NCBI GenBank assembly: GCA_043806395.1
Contig: JAZDHC010000279.1
Location: 1-7,263, forward strand
Direction: 5' to 3'
Source: CG2-30-40-21 sp043806395
GTDB taxonomy: Bacteria > UBA9089 > CG2-30-40-21
Length of the DNA: 7,263 nucleotides
Positions 1-5,240 of the stretch are shown piece after piece (position 1 is the stretch's first letter; every line of letters begins with the position of its first letter). The notes under the pieces are model-generated. The model was not told where the DNA came from. It searched no databases and saw nothing but the letters and a program-made list of their open reading frames with translations. Position numbers and translations under genes: made by a program.

Positions 1-72
1 CAGAGTGCAAGGGATATTGAGGAAAAATTGAAGATAAGGGTGATAAGGGGTACGGTTACTAAGGAGGAGTAG
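1..72 (+). CDS. C-terminal end of an unidentified protein (partial)
   Basis: The first reading frame is open from the window edge and stops at TAG 70-72, giving 23 residues ending in RGTVTKEE. The other two forward frames close within 30 bases. The fragment is charged and without a membrane segment, and I do not recognise it. The promoter at 106-134 follows directly, which fits this being the end of a separate upstream gene and not the first gene of the ATP synthase operon. With so few residues a chance open frame cannot be excluded. Confidence 0.45.
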   Translation, partial: QSARDIEEKLKIRVIRGTVTKEE

Positions 73-94
73 TTACAAAAAATATTAATAAACT

Positions 95-134
95 AAAAAA
101 AAAGCTTGCAATTATTCCAAGGATATAGTATAAT
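95..134 (+). promoter_or_regulatory. Sigma70-type promoter of the ATP synthase operon
   Basis: A -35 box TTGCAA (106-111) is separated by 17 bp from a perfect -10 box TATAAT (129-134). A run of nine A (95-103) just upstream resembles an UP element. Transcription would start near 141, about 25 bases before the first gene. It lies in the only non-coding gap ahead of the operon, which supports its role. It is inferred from sequence only. Confidence 0.75.
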
Positions 135-165
135 ATAAAATCTGTTTATAAGGGTATAATAAATA

Positions 166-411
166 ATGATAATCAAGATGGATAAAGAACAGGCTGACCT
201 TGTTCGTAAATTAGGCTGGCTTTCCAGCGTTGGGATTGTTCTGGTTGCATGTATCTTTTTTGGGCTGGCTATTGGGTATTATCTTGACAAATGGCTGCAT
301 ACTACCCCATGGTTAACCCTTGGTTTTTTGTTATTTGGGATGATTGCAGGATTCTGGAATAGTTTTGAGATAATAATGAGGTGTTTGAAGGAACCAAAAA
401 GTGAAGGTTGA
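166..411 (+). CDS. atpZ: AtpZ/AtpI-family small membrane protein
   Basis: This 81-residue protein has two predicted membrane helices (about residues 20-40 and 47-70) and the AtpZ/AtpI-family layout: a short charged N-terminus, a first helix ending in GYYLDKWL, then a Pro-Trp turn (TTPW) and a glycine-rich second helix. Such proteins often head F0F1 operons and have been linked to ATP synthase assembly or Mg2+/Ca2+ handling; the exact role is unsettled. It is the first gene after the promoter. ATG 166 has only a weak AAGGG (150-154) 11 bases upstream, and ATG 178 is an alternative start with no better site. Its end overlaps the next gene by 11 bases, implying coupled translation. Confidence 0.8.
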   Translation: MIIKMDKEQADLVRKLGWLSSVGIVLVACIFFGLAIGYYLDKWLHTTPWLTLGFLLFGMIAGFWNSFEIIMRCLKEPKSEG

Positions 412-595
412 AAATTATAATAAGCGAGATAAGATTGCAAGTACATTATTTGATGTGATAAAATATATCTTAACTATCGTTGTGATAGGAAATGTACTTG
501 ATAAATTTAACTGGCAACAAGCATTAATTGGTTTTATTTCAGTCATGGGTATAGGAATAATTGCTTATATTATTACCCCCGAAAAGGAGGATTAA
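401..595 (+). CDS. Small two-helix membrane protein, unknown function
   Basis: This 64-residue protein has a basic N-terminus (NKRDKIAS) and two hydrophobic segments, about residues 15-33 and 39-58, joined by a short polar turn (DKFNWQQ), then an acidic tail TPEKED. I do not recognise a named family with confidence; the pattern faintly recalls short proteins annotated DUF6722, which is a guess. The start is GTG 401, with AAGGA (388-392) 8 bases upstream, overlapping the AtpZ-like gene by 11 bases. It sits between AtpZ-like and AtpI-like genes, so a role in F0 assembly or stability is a reasonable inference from position only. The next short gene begins 1 base after its stop. Confidence 0.75.
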   Translation: MKVENYNKRDKIASTLFDVIKYILTIVVIGNVLDKFNWQQALIGFISVMGIGIIAYIITPEKED

Positions 596-596
596 A

Positions 597-701
597 ATGG
601 AGGCTATTTATATCATATCAATAGGATTAATTATTATATGTGGTCCGTTAGCCATATATTTTAAGTATCAAGAAAAACATATCAGTGGGCAGACAAAATA
701 A
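597..701 (+). CDS. 34-residue single-helix membrane protein, unknown
   Basis: ATG 597 to TAA 699-701 encodes 34 residues: one hydrophobic segment (about residues 4-22, rich in Ile, with an internal Cys-Gly-Pro) followed by a basic, polar tail (KYQEKHISGQTK). A strong ribosome binding site, AAAGGAGG (583-590), lies 6 bases before the ATG inside the end of the previous gene. That site has no other start to serve, which is the best argument that this short frame is translated. Its end overlaps the proposed GTG start of the AtpI-like gene. No homologue is recognised. A single-span microprotein associated with F0 is an inference from position. Confidence 0.6.
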   Translation: MEAIYIISIGLIIICGPLAIYFKYQEKHISGQTK

Positions 702-1101
702 ATTTGTGATTTTTAAGATAATCGCAAGGGAAATTCTATTGAAAATATTGACTGATATTCGAAAATGCTCGATATTTTTGGCCGTGATATTGCTTTTAAT
801 AGGGCTTTTGAGTGGTAAGATTCATTTATTTGTAGGATTATTTGTTGGCTGTATGCTTAGTATTTTGAATTTTCATGGGCTAAGTATGGCAGCACAAAAG
901 ATTGTTCAGATTAATGACAAAAAATCTGCTATTACTTTTGTAATTGTAAATTACATGGCAAAACTTGCAGTGATAACAATTATTTTGGTGATAGCGATAA
1001 AGATTAGCCTTTTGGCTTTTGTTGGGGTATTGACTGGATTAATGACCATAAATGTGGCTATTCTTTTACAAGCATTTCGGTTTAAGACAGTAGTTGATTA
1101 G
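685..1101 (+). CDS. atpI: ATP synthase subunit I-like protein (AtpI)
   Basis: This protein of up to 138 residues has four predicted membrane helices (about residues 28-45, 47-65, 82-107 and 110-131 in this numbering) and the glycine-containing helix hairpin typical of ATP synthase I (ATP_synt_I) proteins. It lies directly before subunit a, the standard place for atpI. In other bacteria AtpI helps assemble the c-ring. The start is uncertain. GTG 685 overlaps the 34-residue gene by 17 bases but has no clear ribosome binding site. TTG 739, preceded by AAGGGA (726-731) at 7 bases, would give 120 residues and keep all four helices. The gene ends 10 bases before the atpB ATG. Confidence 0.75.
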   Translation: MGRQNKFVIFKIIAREILLKILTDIRKCSIFLAVILLLIGLLSGKIHLFVGLFVGCMLSILNFHGLSMAAQKIVQINDKKSAITFVIVNYMAKLAVITIILVIAIKISLLAFVGVLTGLMTINVAILLQAFRFKTVVD

Positions 1102-1105
1102 GGAG
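1101..1105 (+). promoter_or_regulatory. Ribosome binding site fixing the atpB start
   Basis: GGGAG sits 6 bases before ATG 1112. It decides in favour of ATG 1112 over the in-frame TTG at 1094, which would overlap the end of the preceding gene and lacks its own site. Confidence 0.7.
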
Positions 1106-1111
1106 AATTTA

Positions 1112-1876
1112 ATGCACGCTGAACCACCATTTTTATTAGAACCACTTACCAAATGGGTAGCTGAGCAAATAGGGCAGTGGATTCCGATTAATGACTATAT
1201 TATAATGACATGGCTAATTATGTTAATAATAATTGCAGCATCTGTAATTGTCCGTTTGGGATTGAAAAAAATTCCTACAGGTTTGCAAACCATCATGGAG
1301 ATACTTACAGAGGAACTTTTAACCTTGTCTGAGCAGTTAATGGGTAAAAACGCCAGATTTTTCTTTCCATTAATGGGAACCTTCACCATCTTTATCCTTC
1401 TTTCCAACCTTATAGGGCTTGTCCCTGGACTCAAAGCCCCTACCGCAAATTGGAATACTACAATTGCTATGGCTGTTATCGTCTTTCTTTCCACACATTT
1501 CTTTGGGATAAAACAAAAGGGATTACTAAAATATCTCCTGCATTTTACAGAACCATGTCCCCAGATGGGATGGTGGGTGTGGCTTACTCCCCTACCCTAC
1601 GGACTCTTTTTTATCCACCTGATTGGTGAGATTGCTAAACCATTTTCCCTGTCTATTCGACTTTTTATTAATATGGCATCAAAACATCTGATGTTAGGGG
1701 TATTGGCATTATTATTTATCCTGTTCTTAAAGAAATTAGCCTTACTATTTTTACCGGCATTATTAGTGCCATTTGTTATGGCTCTGGGCATCTTAGTGTG
1801 TTTTGTTCAAACATTTATCTTTGTTTTATTGTCTATGGTCTATATTGGTATGGCAACGCAGGAAGAAGAACACTAA
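1112..1876 (+). CDS. atpB: F-type ATP synthase subunit a
   Basis: This 254-residue polytopic protein forms the two ion half-channels beside the rotating c-ring. The family core is clear: SNLIGLVPG followed by a polar Asn-rich segment (TANWNTT) in the middle, GEIAKPFSLSIRLF carrying the essential arginine (R183, matching E. coli R210), and near the C-terminus the last helix with QTFIFVLLSMVYI. Length matches the family. Just after the arginine the common LFGNM-AGH pattern reads LFINM-SKH, an unusual pair of changes. The start ATG 1112 is supported by GGGAG at 6 bases. It lies between the AtpI-like gene and atpE as in standard operons, and the next ATG comes 19 bases after its stop. Confidence 0.95.
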   Translation: MHAEPPFLLEPLTKWVAEQIGQWIPINDYIIMTWLIMLIIIAASVIVRLGLKKIPTGLQTIMEILTEELLTLSEQLMGKNARFFFPLMGTFTIFILLSNLIGLVPGLKAPTANWNTTIAMAVIVFLSTHFFGIKQKGLLKYLLHFTEPCPQMGWWVWLTPLPYGLFFIHLIGEIAKPFSLSIRLFINMASKHLMLGVLALLFILFLKKLALLFLPALLVPFVMALGILVCFVQTFIFVLLSMVYIGMATQEEEH

Positions 1877-1895
1877 ATAAAAGGAGGGTGGGATA

Positions 1896-2168
1896 ATGGA
1901 GAATGCGTATTTTTATGCTTTAACCGTACTTGCAGCAGCTCTTGGAGTCGGGATAGCAGCAATAGGTCCTGGCATTGGTCAGGGTATTGCTACAGGTAAG
2001 GCAGTTGAGGGAATTGCTCGACAACCTGAAGCGACAGGCAAGATAATGGTACCATTTATTCTTGGATTGGCAATCATGGAAACATTAGTGCTTTATGCTC
2101 TGGCTGTTTCATTGATATTGCTCTTTGCTAATCCGTTTGCCAGTATGTTTACTGCAGTAGCTCATTAA
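1896..2168 (+). CDS. atpE: F-type ATP synthase subunit c
   Basis: This 90-residue helical hairpin is the proteolipid of the rotor ring. Helix 1 has the glycine-rich GVGIAAIGPGIGQG segment, the loop has the hallmark ARQPEA (residues 41-46), and helix 2 carries the ion-binding glutamate E62 in IMETLVLY, then ANPF near the end. Q29, E62, T63 and Y67 fall on the positions that ligate Na+ in the Ilyobacter tartaricus ring (Q32, E65, S66, Y70). Strictly H+-driven plant and cyanobacterial rings keep the Gln and Glu but have Ala in place of T63. Na+ coupling is therefore plausible but not proven. A strong site AAGGAGGG (1881-1888) lies 7 bases before ATG 1896, fitting the high expression this subunit needs. 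Confidence 0.96.
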   Translation: MENAYFYALTVLAAALGVGIAAIGPGIGQGIATGKAVEGIARQPEATGKIMVPFILGLAIMETLVLYALAVSLILLFANPFASMFTAVAH

Positions 2169-2171
2169 ATT

Positions 2172-2205
2172 ATGTAGGGGCGAACACATAGGTTCGCCCC
2201 TACAT
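2172..2205. repeat. Perfect 14-bp-stem palindrome between atpE and atpF
   Basis: ATGTAGGGGCGAAC (2172-2185) and GTTCGCCCCTACAT (2192-2205) are exact reverse complements around a 6-base loop. The GC-rich stem starts 3 bases after the atpE stop in AT-rich DNA. No T-run follows, so it is not a standard intrinsic terminator. The core TAGGGGCGAAC is a phrase I associate with dispersed REP-like repeats in many bacterial genomes. In the transcript it could protect the atpE end or lower downstream expression, consistent with the excess of c over b subunits. Confidence 0.85.
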
Positions 2206-2242
2206 GGTGCAGAGGTTATTAACATCTGTACCCGATTTTCAT

Positions 2243-2247
2243 GGAGG
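2243..2247 (+). promoter_or_regulatory. Ribosome binding site fixing the atpF start
   Basis: GGAGG lies 8 bases before ATG 2256 and overlaps the in-frame ATG at 2241. The site therefore favours 2256, which also gives the usual short N-terminus of b subunits. Confidence 0.7.
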
Positions 2248-2255
2248 TTGTAAAA

Positions 2256-2762
2256 ATGGAAGGACTACATATTAGTTGGCAGATTTTCTTAGTTCAATTA
2301 TGCTTTTTTATGATACTTTTATTCATTTTAACCAAATTGCTTTTTAAACCTATAGTTGGTTTTATGGATGCCAGAACTAATCAAATCAAGGATGAATATA
2401 AGGGTATAGAGGATACAAAAACTGAAATAGATGGTGTAAAGAAACAGTATCAAAATCAGTTAAATGAGTTGACTGGTAAGACAAATACCATTATTCAGCA
2501 AGCAATAAAAACAGCCGGTGAAAGTAAGCAGGAAATAATTGATGAGGCAAGAAAAGAATCAAATCGTATGTTGCAAAAGGCAACATTAGAAATAGAATTG
2601 GAGCGAAAAAAGGCTGTGGCTGAATTGCATAAAGAGGTTTCAGGATTGTCTGTGTTGTGTGCCTCAAAGATTATAGAGGGGTCTATAAACCCTGAGATGG
2701 CTGATAGATTGGTGAAAGAGGTTATTGATGGATTAGATGGGGTTAAGATGACTATGCAGTAA
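2256..2762 (+). CDS. atpF: F-type ATP synthase subunit b
   Basis: This 168-residue peripheral-stalk subunit has one N-terminal membrane helix (about residues 8-27, in WQIFLVQLCFFMILLFIL), the family junction LLFKPIVGFMDAR (about 29-41), then a long, highly charged helix (about 42-145) expected to form the right-handed coiled coil that reaches delta. The C-terminus (SKIIEGSINPEMADRLVKE) matches the delta-contact end of b subunits. Only one b gene is present, so a b2 homodimer is expected and not a b/b' pair. The start at ATG 2256 is set by GGAGG at 8 bases. In a standard operon atpH would follow at once; here two unrelated genes intervene, starting 24 bases after its stop. Confidence 0.93.
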   Translation: MEGLHISWQIFLVQLCFFMILLFILTKLLFKPIVGFMDARTNQIKDEYKGIEDTKTEIDGVKKQYQNQLNELTGKTNTIIQQAIKTAGESKQEIIDEARKESNRMLQKATLEIELERKKAVAELHKEVSGLSVLCASKIIEGSINPEMADRLVKEVIDGLDGVKMTMQ

Positions 2763-2786
2763 GGCATTATTCGGGAGTTGTAAACA

Positions 2787-3863
2787 ATGGTTAATATAAT
2801 GATATCGCAAGATGAGGAAGTTGAGGATATAGAGGAAAGTAGTTCTATTAGCAAGTATGCTATATCAAGCTATGGAGCAGATTATACAGTTGATGGCTTG
2901 GTTAAACGCATAAAAGAAGGCGATATATATGTTCCAACATTTCAGCGTGGTTATGTATGGGATAAAATTAAGGCTTCTCGTCTCATAGAATCTTTGCTTC
3001 TTGGATTACCTGTTCCAGGGGTATTTTTCTCAAAGGAAATAGAAACTAATAAGCTATTGGTTATAGATGGTCAACAAAGGCTTTGCACACTTCAGTATTT
3101 CTATAATGGAGTATTTAAGCTTGACAAAGAAGTCTTTAATCTGCATGGTATTCAGAAAGAATTTGATGGGCTTACTTATGAATCTCTTGAAGAAGAAGAT
3201 AGAAGGCGATTAGATGATTCTATAATACATGCAACGATAGTTCGACAGGAGCAACCATCTAATGATGATAGCAGCATATATTGTATATTTGAAAGACTTA
3301 ATACTGGAGGTGTCTCATTAGTACCTCAAGAGATTCGTGCATCTATTTATCATGGGGAATTCAATGATTTGCTTCATGAGTTAAATACTAATGAACAATG
3401 GCAAACAATAAATGCTGGAATTAATAAGAGGAACATGAAAGATCAAGAGCTTATACTTCGGTTCTTTGCGTTTTATTATAATTATGAGAAATATGAGAAA
3501 CCAATGAAGGAATTTCTCAATAAATATATGAGCAAGAATAGGCATCTTAAACTTCAGTCCAAAATGCAAATAGAATCTACCTTCACAAAGTCTATTGATA
3601 TTATTTATCAATGTCTTGGCAAGGAAGCATTTAAACCAAAAAAAACACTCAATTCCGCTGTTTTTGATGCTGTTATGGTTGGTATTGCGAAAAGATTGGA
3701 AAAAGGGGAAATTCGTGATCTGAAAGTATTAAAAGAAAAGTATAAATCCTTATTAAGTGAAGAAAATTTCATTGCAGCAACATCAAGAGGTGGAACAGCA
3801 AGTAAAGACAAAGTTATAGGTAGAATTACGCTGGCAATCAAGGCTTTTAAGGATATAGAATGA
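2787..3863 (+). CDS. DUF262 (GmrS/ParB-like) domain protein
   Basis: This soluble 358-residue protein shows the DUF262 signatures in order: PTFQRGYVW (50-58), VIDGQQRL (92-99) and FERLNTGGVSLVPQEIR (168-184). DUF262 is a ParB-like fold found in GmrSD, BrxU and SspE anti-phage proteins, where it carries NTP-binding or NTPase activity; DGQQR is the core motif. The C-terminal half (about 220-358) is helical, and I see no DUF1524 HNH nuclease motif, so any nuclease must be supplied in trans. GGGAG (2773-2777) lies 9 bases before ATG 2787. The gene sits between atpF and atpH, and its stop overlaps the HEPN gene start as ATGA, implying a two-gene unit. It has no known part in ATP synthesis. Probable defence or toxin-antitoxin type component, by inference. 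Confidence 0.88.
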   Translation: MVNIMISQDEEVEDIEESSSISKYAISSYGADYTVDGLVKRIKEGDIYVPTFQRGYVWDKIKASRLIESLLLGLPVPGVFFSKEIETNKLLVIDGQQRLCTLQYFYNGVFKLDKEVFNLHGIQKEFDGLTYESLEEEDRRRLDDSIIHATIVRQEQPSNDDSSIYCIFERLNTGGVSLVPQEIRASIYHGEFNDLLHELNTNEQWQTINAGINKRNMKDQELILRFFAFYYNYEKYEKPMKEFLNKYMSKNRHLKLQSKMQIESTFTKSIDIIYQCLGKEAFKPKKTLNSAVFDAVMVGIAKRLEKGEIRDLKVLKEKYKSLLSEENFIAATSRGGTASKDKVIGRITLAIKAFKDIE

Positions 3864-4339
3864 AACAACATATACAACACTCGTATAGAAAGTCTGAAAT
3901 ACATAAAGATAAAATAGACTCTTTATTTGAGAAGGTTAAAGATATACAGGATATGGAACTCGAATCTGAGTGGGCAAAATATTTATGTGTTCTTGTTTCA
4001 GGGTATCTTGAGGTATCTATACGCACAATCTACATCGAATATACACAGAACAAGACACATAAAAATGTTGCTAATTTTGTCAGTAGTAAATTGGGAGGAT
4101 TTCAGAATCCTAAGATGGAAATGATCCTTCAACATGCAGGTGCTTTCAATTTGGATTGGAGAAAGGAACTTGAAAATATAGATGATGAAATTAAGACTTC
4201 AGTTGATAGTATCGTTAATAATAGAAATAAGATTGCACACGGGGATAATGTTGACCTATCATATGTGAGAATTAAAGAATATTATCAGAACGCTATTAAA
4301 ATGGTGCAAATTATGAAAGACCAATGCAATTGTGGATAG
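3860..4339 (+). CDS. HEPN-domain protein, putative RNase
   Basis: This mostly helical 159-residue protein has a central LVSGYLEVSIR segment (45-55) and, near the end, NNRNKIAHGD with R122 and H127 forming the R-x4-H motif that is catalytic in HEPN ribonucleases. The Arg, His and adjacent Asn are intact, so activity is plausible. It resembles the RiboL-PSP or MAE_28990-like HEPN groups; I cannot choose between them. HEPN proteins encoded next to DUF262 proteins recur in defence and toxin-antitoxin settings. Its ATG shares bases with the DUF262 TGA (ATGA, 3860-3863), indicating translational coupling and likely partnership. The stop is 35 bases before atpH. Ending in CNCG is slightly odd. Target RNA unknown. 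Confidence 0.8.
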   Translation: MKQHIQHSYRKSEIHKDKIDSLFEKVKDIQDMELESEWAKYLCVLVSGYLEVSIRTIYIEYTQNKTHKNVANFVSSKLGGFQNPKMEMILQHAGAFNLDWRKELENIDDEIKTSVDSIVNNRNKIAHGDNVDLSYVRIKEYYQNAIKMVQIMKDQCNCG

Positions 4340-4374
4340 TTGGATTAATATAAAACCAAAGGAGATTTAATCAA

Positions 4375-4926
4375 ATGATGTTACAAGGTTCTATTGCAGT
4401 CAGTTATGCCAAAGCATTCTTTGATATTGCCATGGAAGATGAAAAAATAGATGAATATGGGCAGGAGATTGCAACCGTATCAGGTGTCTTAAATATGAAT
4501 CCGGAGTTTTTCAGATTAATCTATCATCCAGGATTAACAGGTATTCAAAAAAAAGAGCTTCTGGAAAAGATACTCACGGTCTGTTCCCTTTCCAGACCAA
4601 CACAGGAATTTCTAAGGGTCCTGGAGAGACGAAAAAGAATAGATTTGATTCGTGAAATAGCTAATTCTTACCTGCAAATGGCAGATTGTCAGAAGAATAT
4701 AGTCACGGTTATTGTAACCTCAGCCGTATCACTTAGTCCTGCTCATCAAGAGGCATTAAGGGATAAGCTTTCTCAGATGGTCTCTTCTGTAATAAGGCTA
4801 TCGATGCAGGTGAATTCAGAGATAATCGGGGGATTAATAATCAGAATACAGGATAGGGTTATTGATGGAAGTGTCCGGGGGAGATTGGATAGATTAAGGG
4901 AAAGGATGATACAGGGTACGCAATAA
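4375..4926 (+). CDS. atpH: F-type ATP synthase subunit delta (OSCP)
   Basis: This 183-residue protein links the b stalk to the top of F1. The N-terminal helical domain begins with the family's VSYAKAFFDIA (residues 9-19) and covers roughly residues 1-105. The C-terminal signature IIGGLIIRIQDRVIDGSV (about 150-167) is complete, followed by the charged RGRLDRLRERM. Length is normal. AAAGGAG (4358-4364) lies 10 bases before ATG 4375; an adjacent ATG at 4378 would remove one residue. It is cut off from atpF by the DUF262-HEPN pair but keeps its own good ribosome binding site. No atpA follows: the next 314 bases are non-coding repeats, so the F1 genes must be elsewhere or lost. Confidence 0.95.
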   Translation: MMLQGSIAVSYAKAFFDIAMEDEKIDEYGQEIATVSGVLNMNPEFFRLIYHPGLTGIQKKELLEKILTVCSLSRPTQEFLRVLERRKRIDLIREIANSYLQMADCQKNIVTVIVTSAVSLSPAHQEALRDKLSQMVSSVIRLSMQVNSEIIGGLIIRIQDRVIDGSVRGRLDRLRERMIQGTQ

Positions 4927-4956
4927 CGGGGTTGAATATGGAGAAGAATCGAGAAG

Positions 4957-5028
4957 AGATATATCCACAGATTACACAGATTTCACAGATTATTAGGAGC
5001 ATAAAGAATATAAGGTTAGGATATATCT
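4957..5028. repeat. 72-bp unit with 10-bp inverted ends and a 3x9 tandem repeat
   Basis: AGATATATCC (4957-4966) and GGATATATCT (5019-5028) are exact reverse complements. Just inside the left end are three near-identical 9-base units, CACAGATTA, CACAGATTT and CACAGATTA (4966-4992). The layout resembles a small non-autonomous repeat element. Confidence 0.6.
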
Positions 5029-5034
5029 GAATAT

Positions 5035-5176
5035 TCGGCATGGTTCAAAACTGTTCACCGCAGGGTCACAGATGATACAGAGAAGTACAACCCCCTCACC
5101 CCCTTTTCTAAGGGGGACTTAGAGACACCTAGATACTTGCTGGCTCAATTTGTTACCCTGATTTGAACCATGCCGA
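5035..5176. repeat. 142-bp MITE-like element with 15-bp terminal inverted repeats
   Basis: TCGGCATGGTTCAAA (5035-5049) and TTTGAACCATGCCGA (5162-5176) are perfect reverse complements bounding 142 bases without coding capacity. Inside are a phrase of the type CACCGCAGGGTCACAG (5056-5071) and a C5/G5 hairpin (5099-5116). I cannot define a clear target-site duplication at its edges, so calling it mobile is inference. Confidence 0.6.
5099..5116. repeat. C/G-tract hairpin
   Basis: CCCCCTT (5099-5105) pairs with AAGGGGG (5110-5116) over a TTCT loop. It is inside the 142-base element. No T-run follows, so it is a poor intrinsic terminator, although it lies 170 bases after atpH and might slow transcription. 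Confidence 0.6.
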
Positions 5177-5224
5177 TTTTTCGAGCTTTCCGTGCCTTTC
5201 GTGGTTAATTTTCATCCTTCTTTC

Positions 5225-5229
5225 AGGAG
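5225..5229 (+). promoter_or_regulatory. Ribosome binding site of the lipoprotein gene
   Basis: AGGAG lies 11 bases before ATG 5241. Starting there places the lipobox 19 residues in, as expected. An upstream in-frame TTG (5163) would start inside the inverted repeat and bury the signal peptide. Confidence 0.6.
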
Positions 5230-5240
5230 TTATTGCAAAC

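Larger units (their letters stand above)
4927..5240. other. Non-coding repeat patchwork between atpH and the lipoprotein gene
   Basis: No convincing gene on either strand in 314 bases. It holds a 72-base inverted-repeat unit (4957-5028) and a 142-base unit with 15-base terminal inverted repeats (5035-5176). Then comes a phrase (about 5178-5211, CGAGCTTTCCGTGCCTTTCG and beyond) of a kind I associate with dispersed repeats. No canonical terminator with a T-run is visible after atpH, and I see no clear promoter for the lipoprotein gene. Confidence 0.7.

Noticed and set aside
61..69. AAGGAGGAG as a ribosome binding site for a gene at about 75
   Set aside because: No start codon lies within a usable distance downstream; it is more likely coding sequence of the partial gene ending at 72.
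1094..1111. Upstream TTG start for subunit a
   Set aside because: It overlaps the end of the AtpI-like gene and has no ribosome binding site; ATG 1112 has GGGAG at 6 bases.
2172..2205. Intrinsic terminator after atpE
   Set aside because: There is a strong stem but no following T-run, and the operon clearly continues with atpF.
2241..2255. ATG 2241 as the atpF start
   Set aside because: It would overlap the GGAGG site that serves ATG 2256, and b subunits normally begin close to the HISWQ-type segment.
166..2762. N-ATPase type operon
   Set aside because: N-ATPase operons start with beta and epsilon genes and lack delta; here the order is the standard I-a-c-b with delta present.
1195..3904. 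Open frames on the minus strand opposite atpB, atpF, DUF262 and HEPN genes
   Set aside because: They lie opposite well-supported genes, lack recognisable domains and are explained by reverse reading of AT-rich coding sequence.
3927..4124. Short plus-strand frame inside the HEPN gene
   Set aside because: It is a shifted frame of a well-supported HEPN gene, with no ribosome binding site and no recognisable features.
4966..4992. CRISPR-like array
   Set aside because: Units are 9 bases, directly adjacent without spacers, and no cas genes are present.
5163..5240. TTG 5163 as the lipoprotein start
   Set aside because: It lies inside the terminal inverted repeat and would put 26 residues, including another hydrophobic stretch, before a good signal peptide and lipobox.
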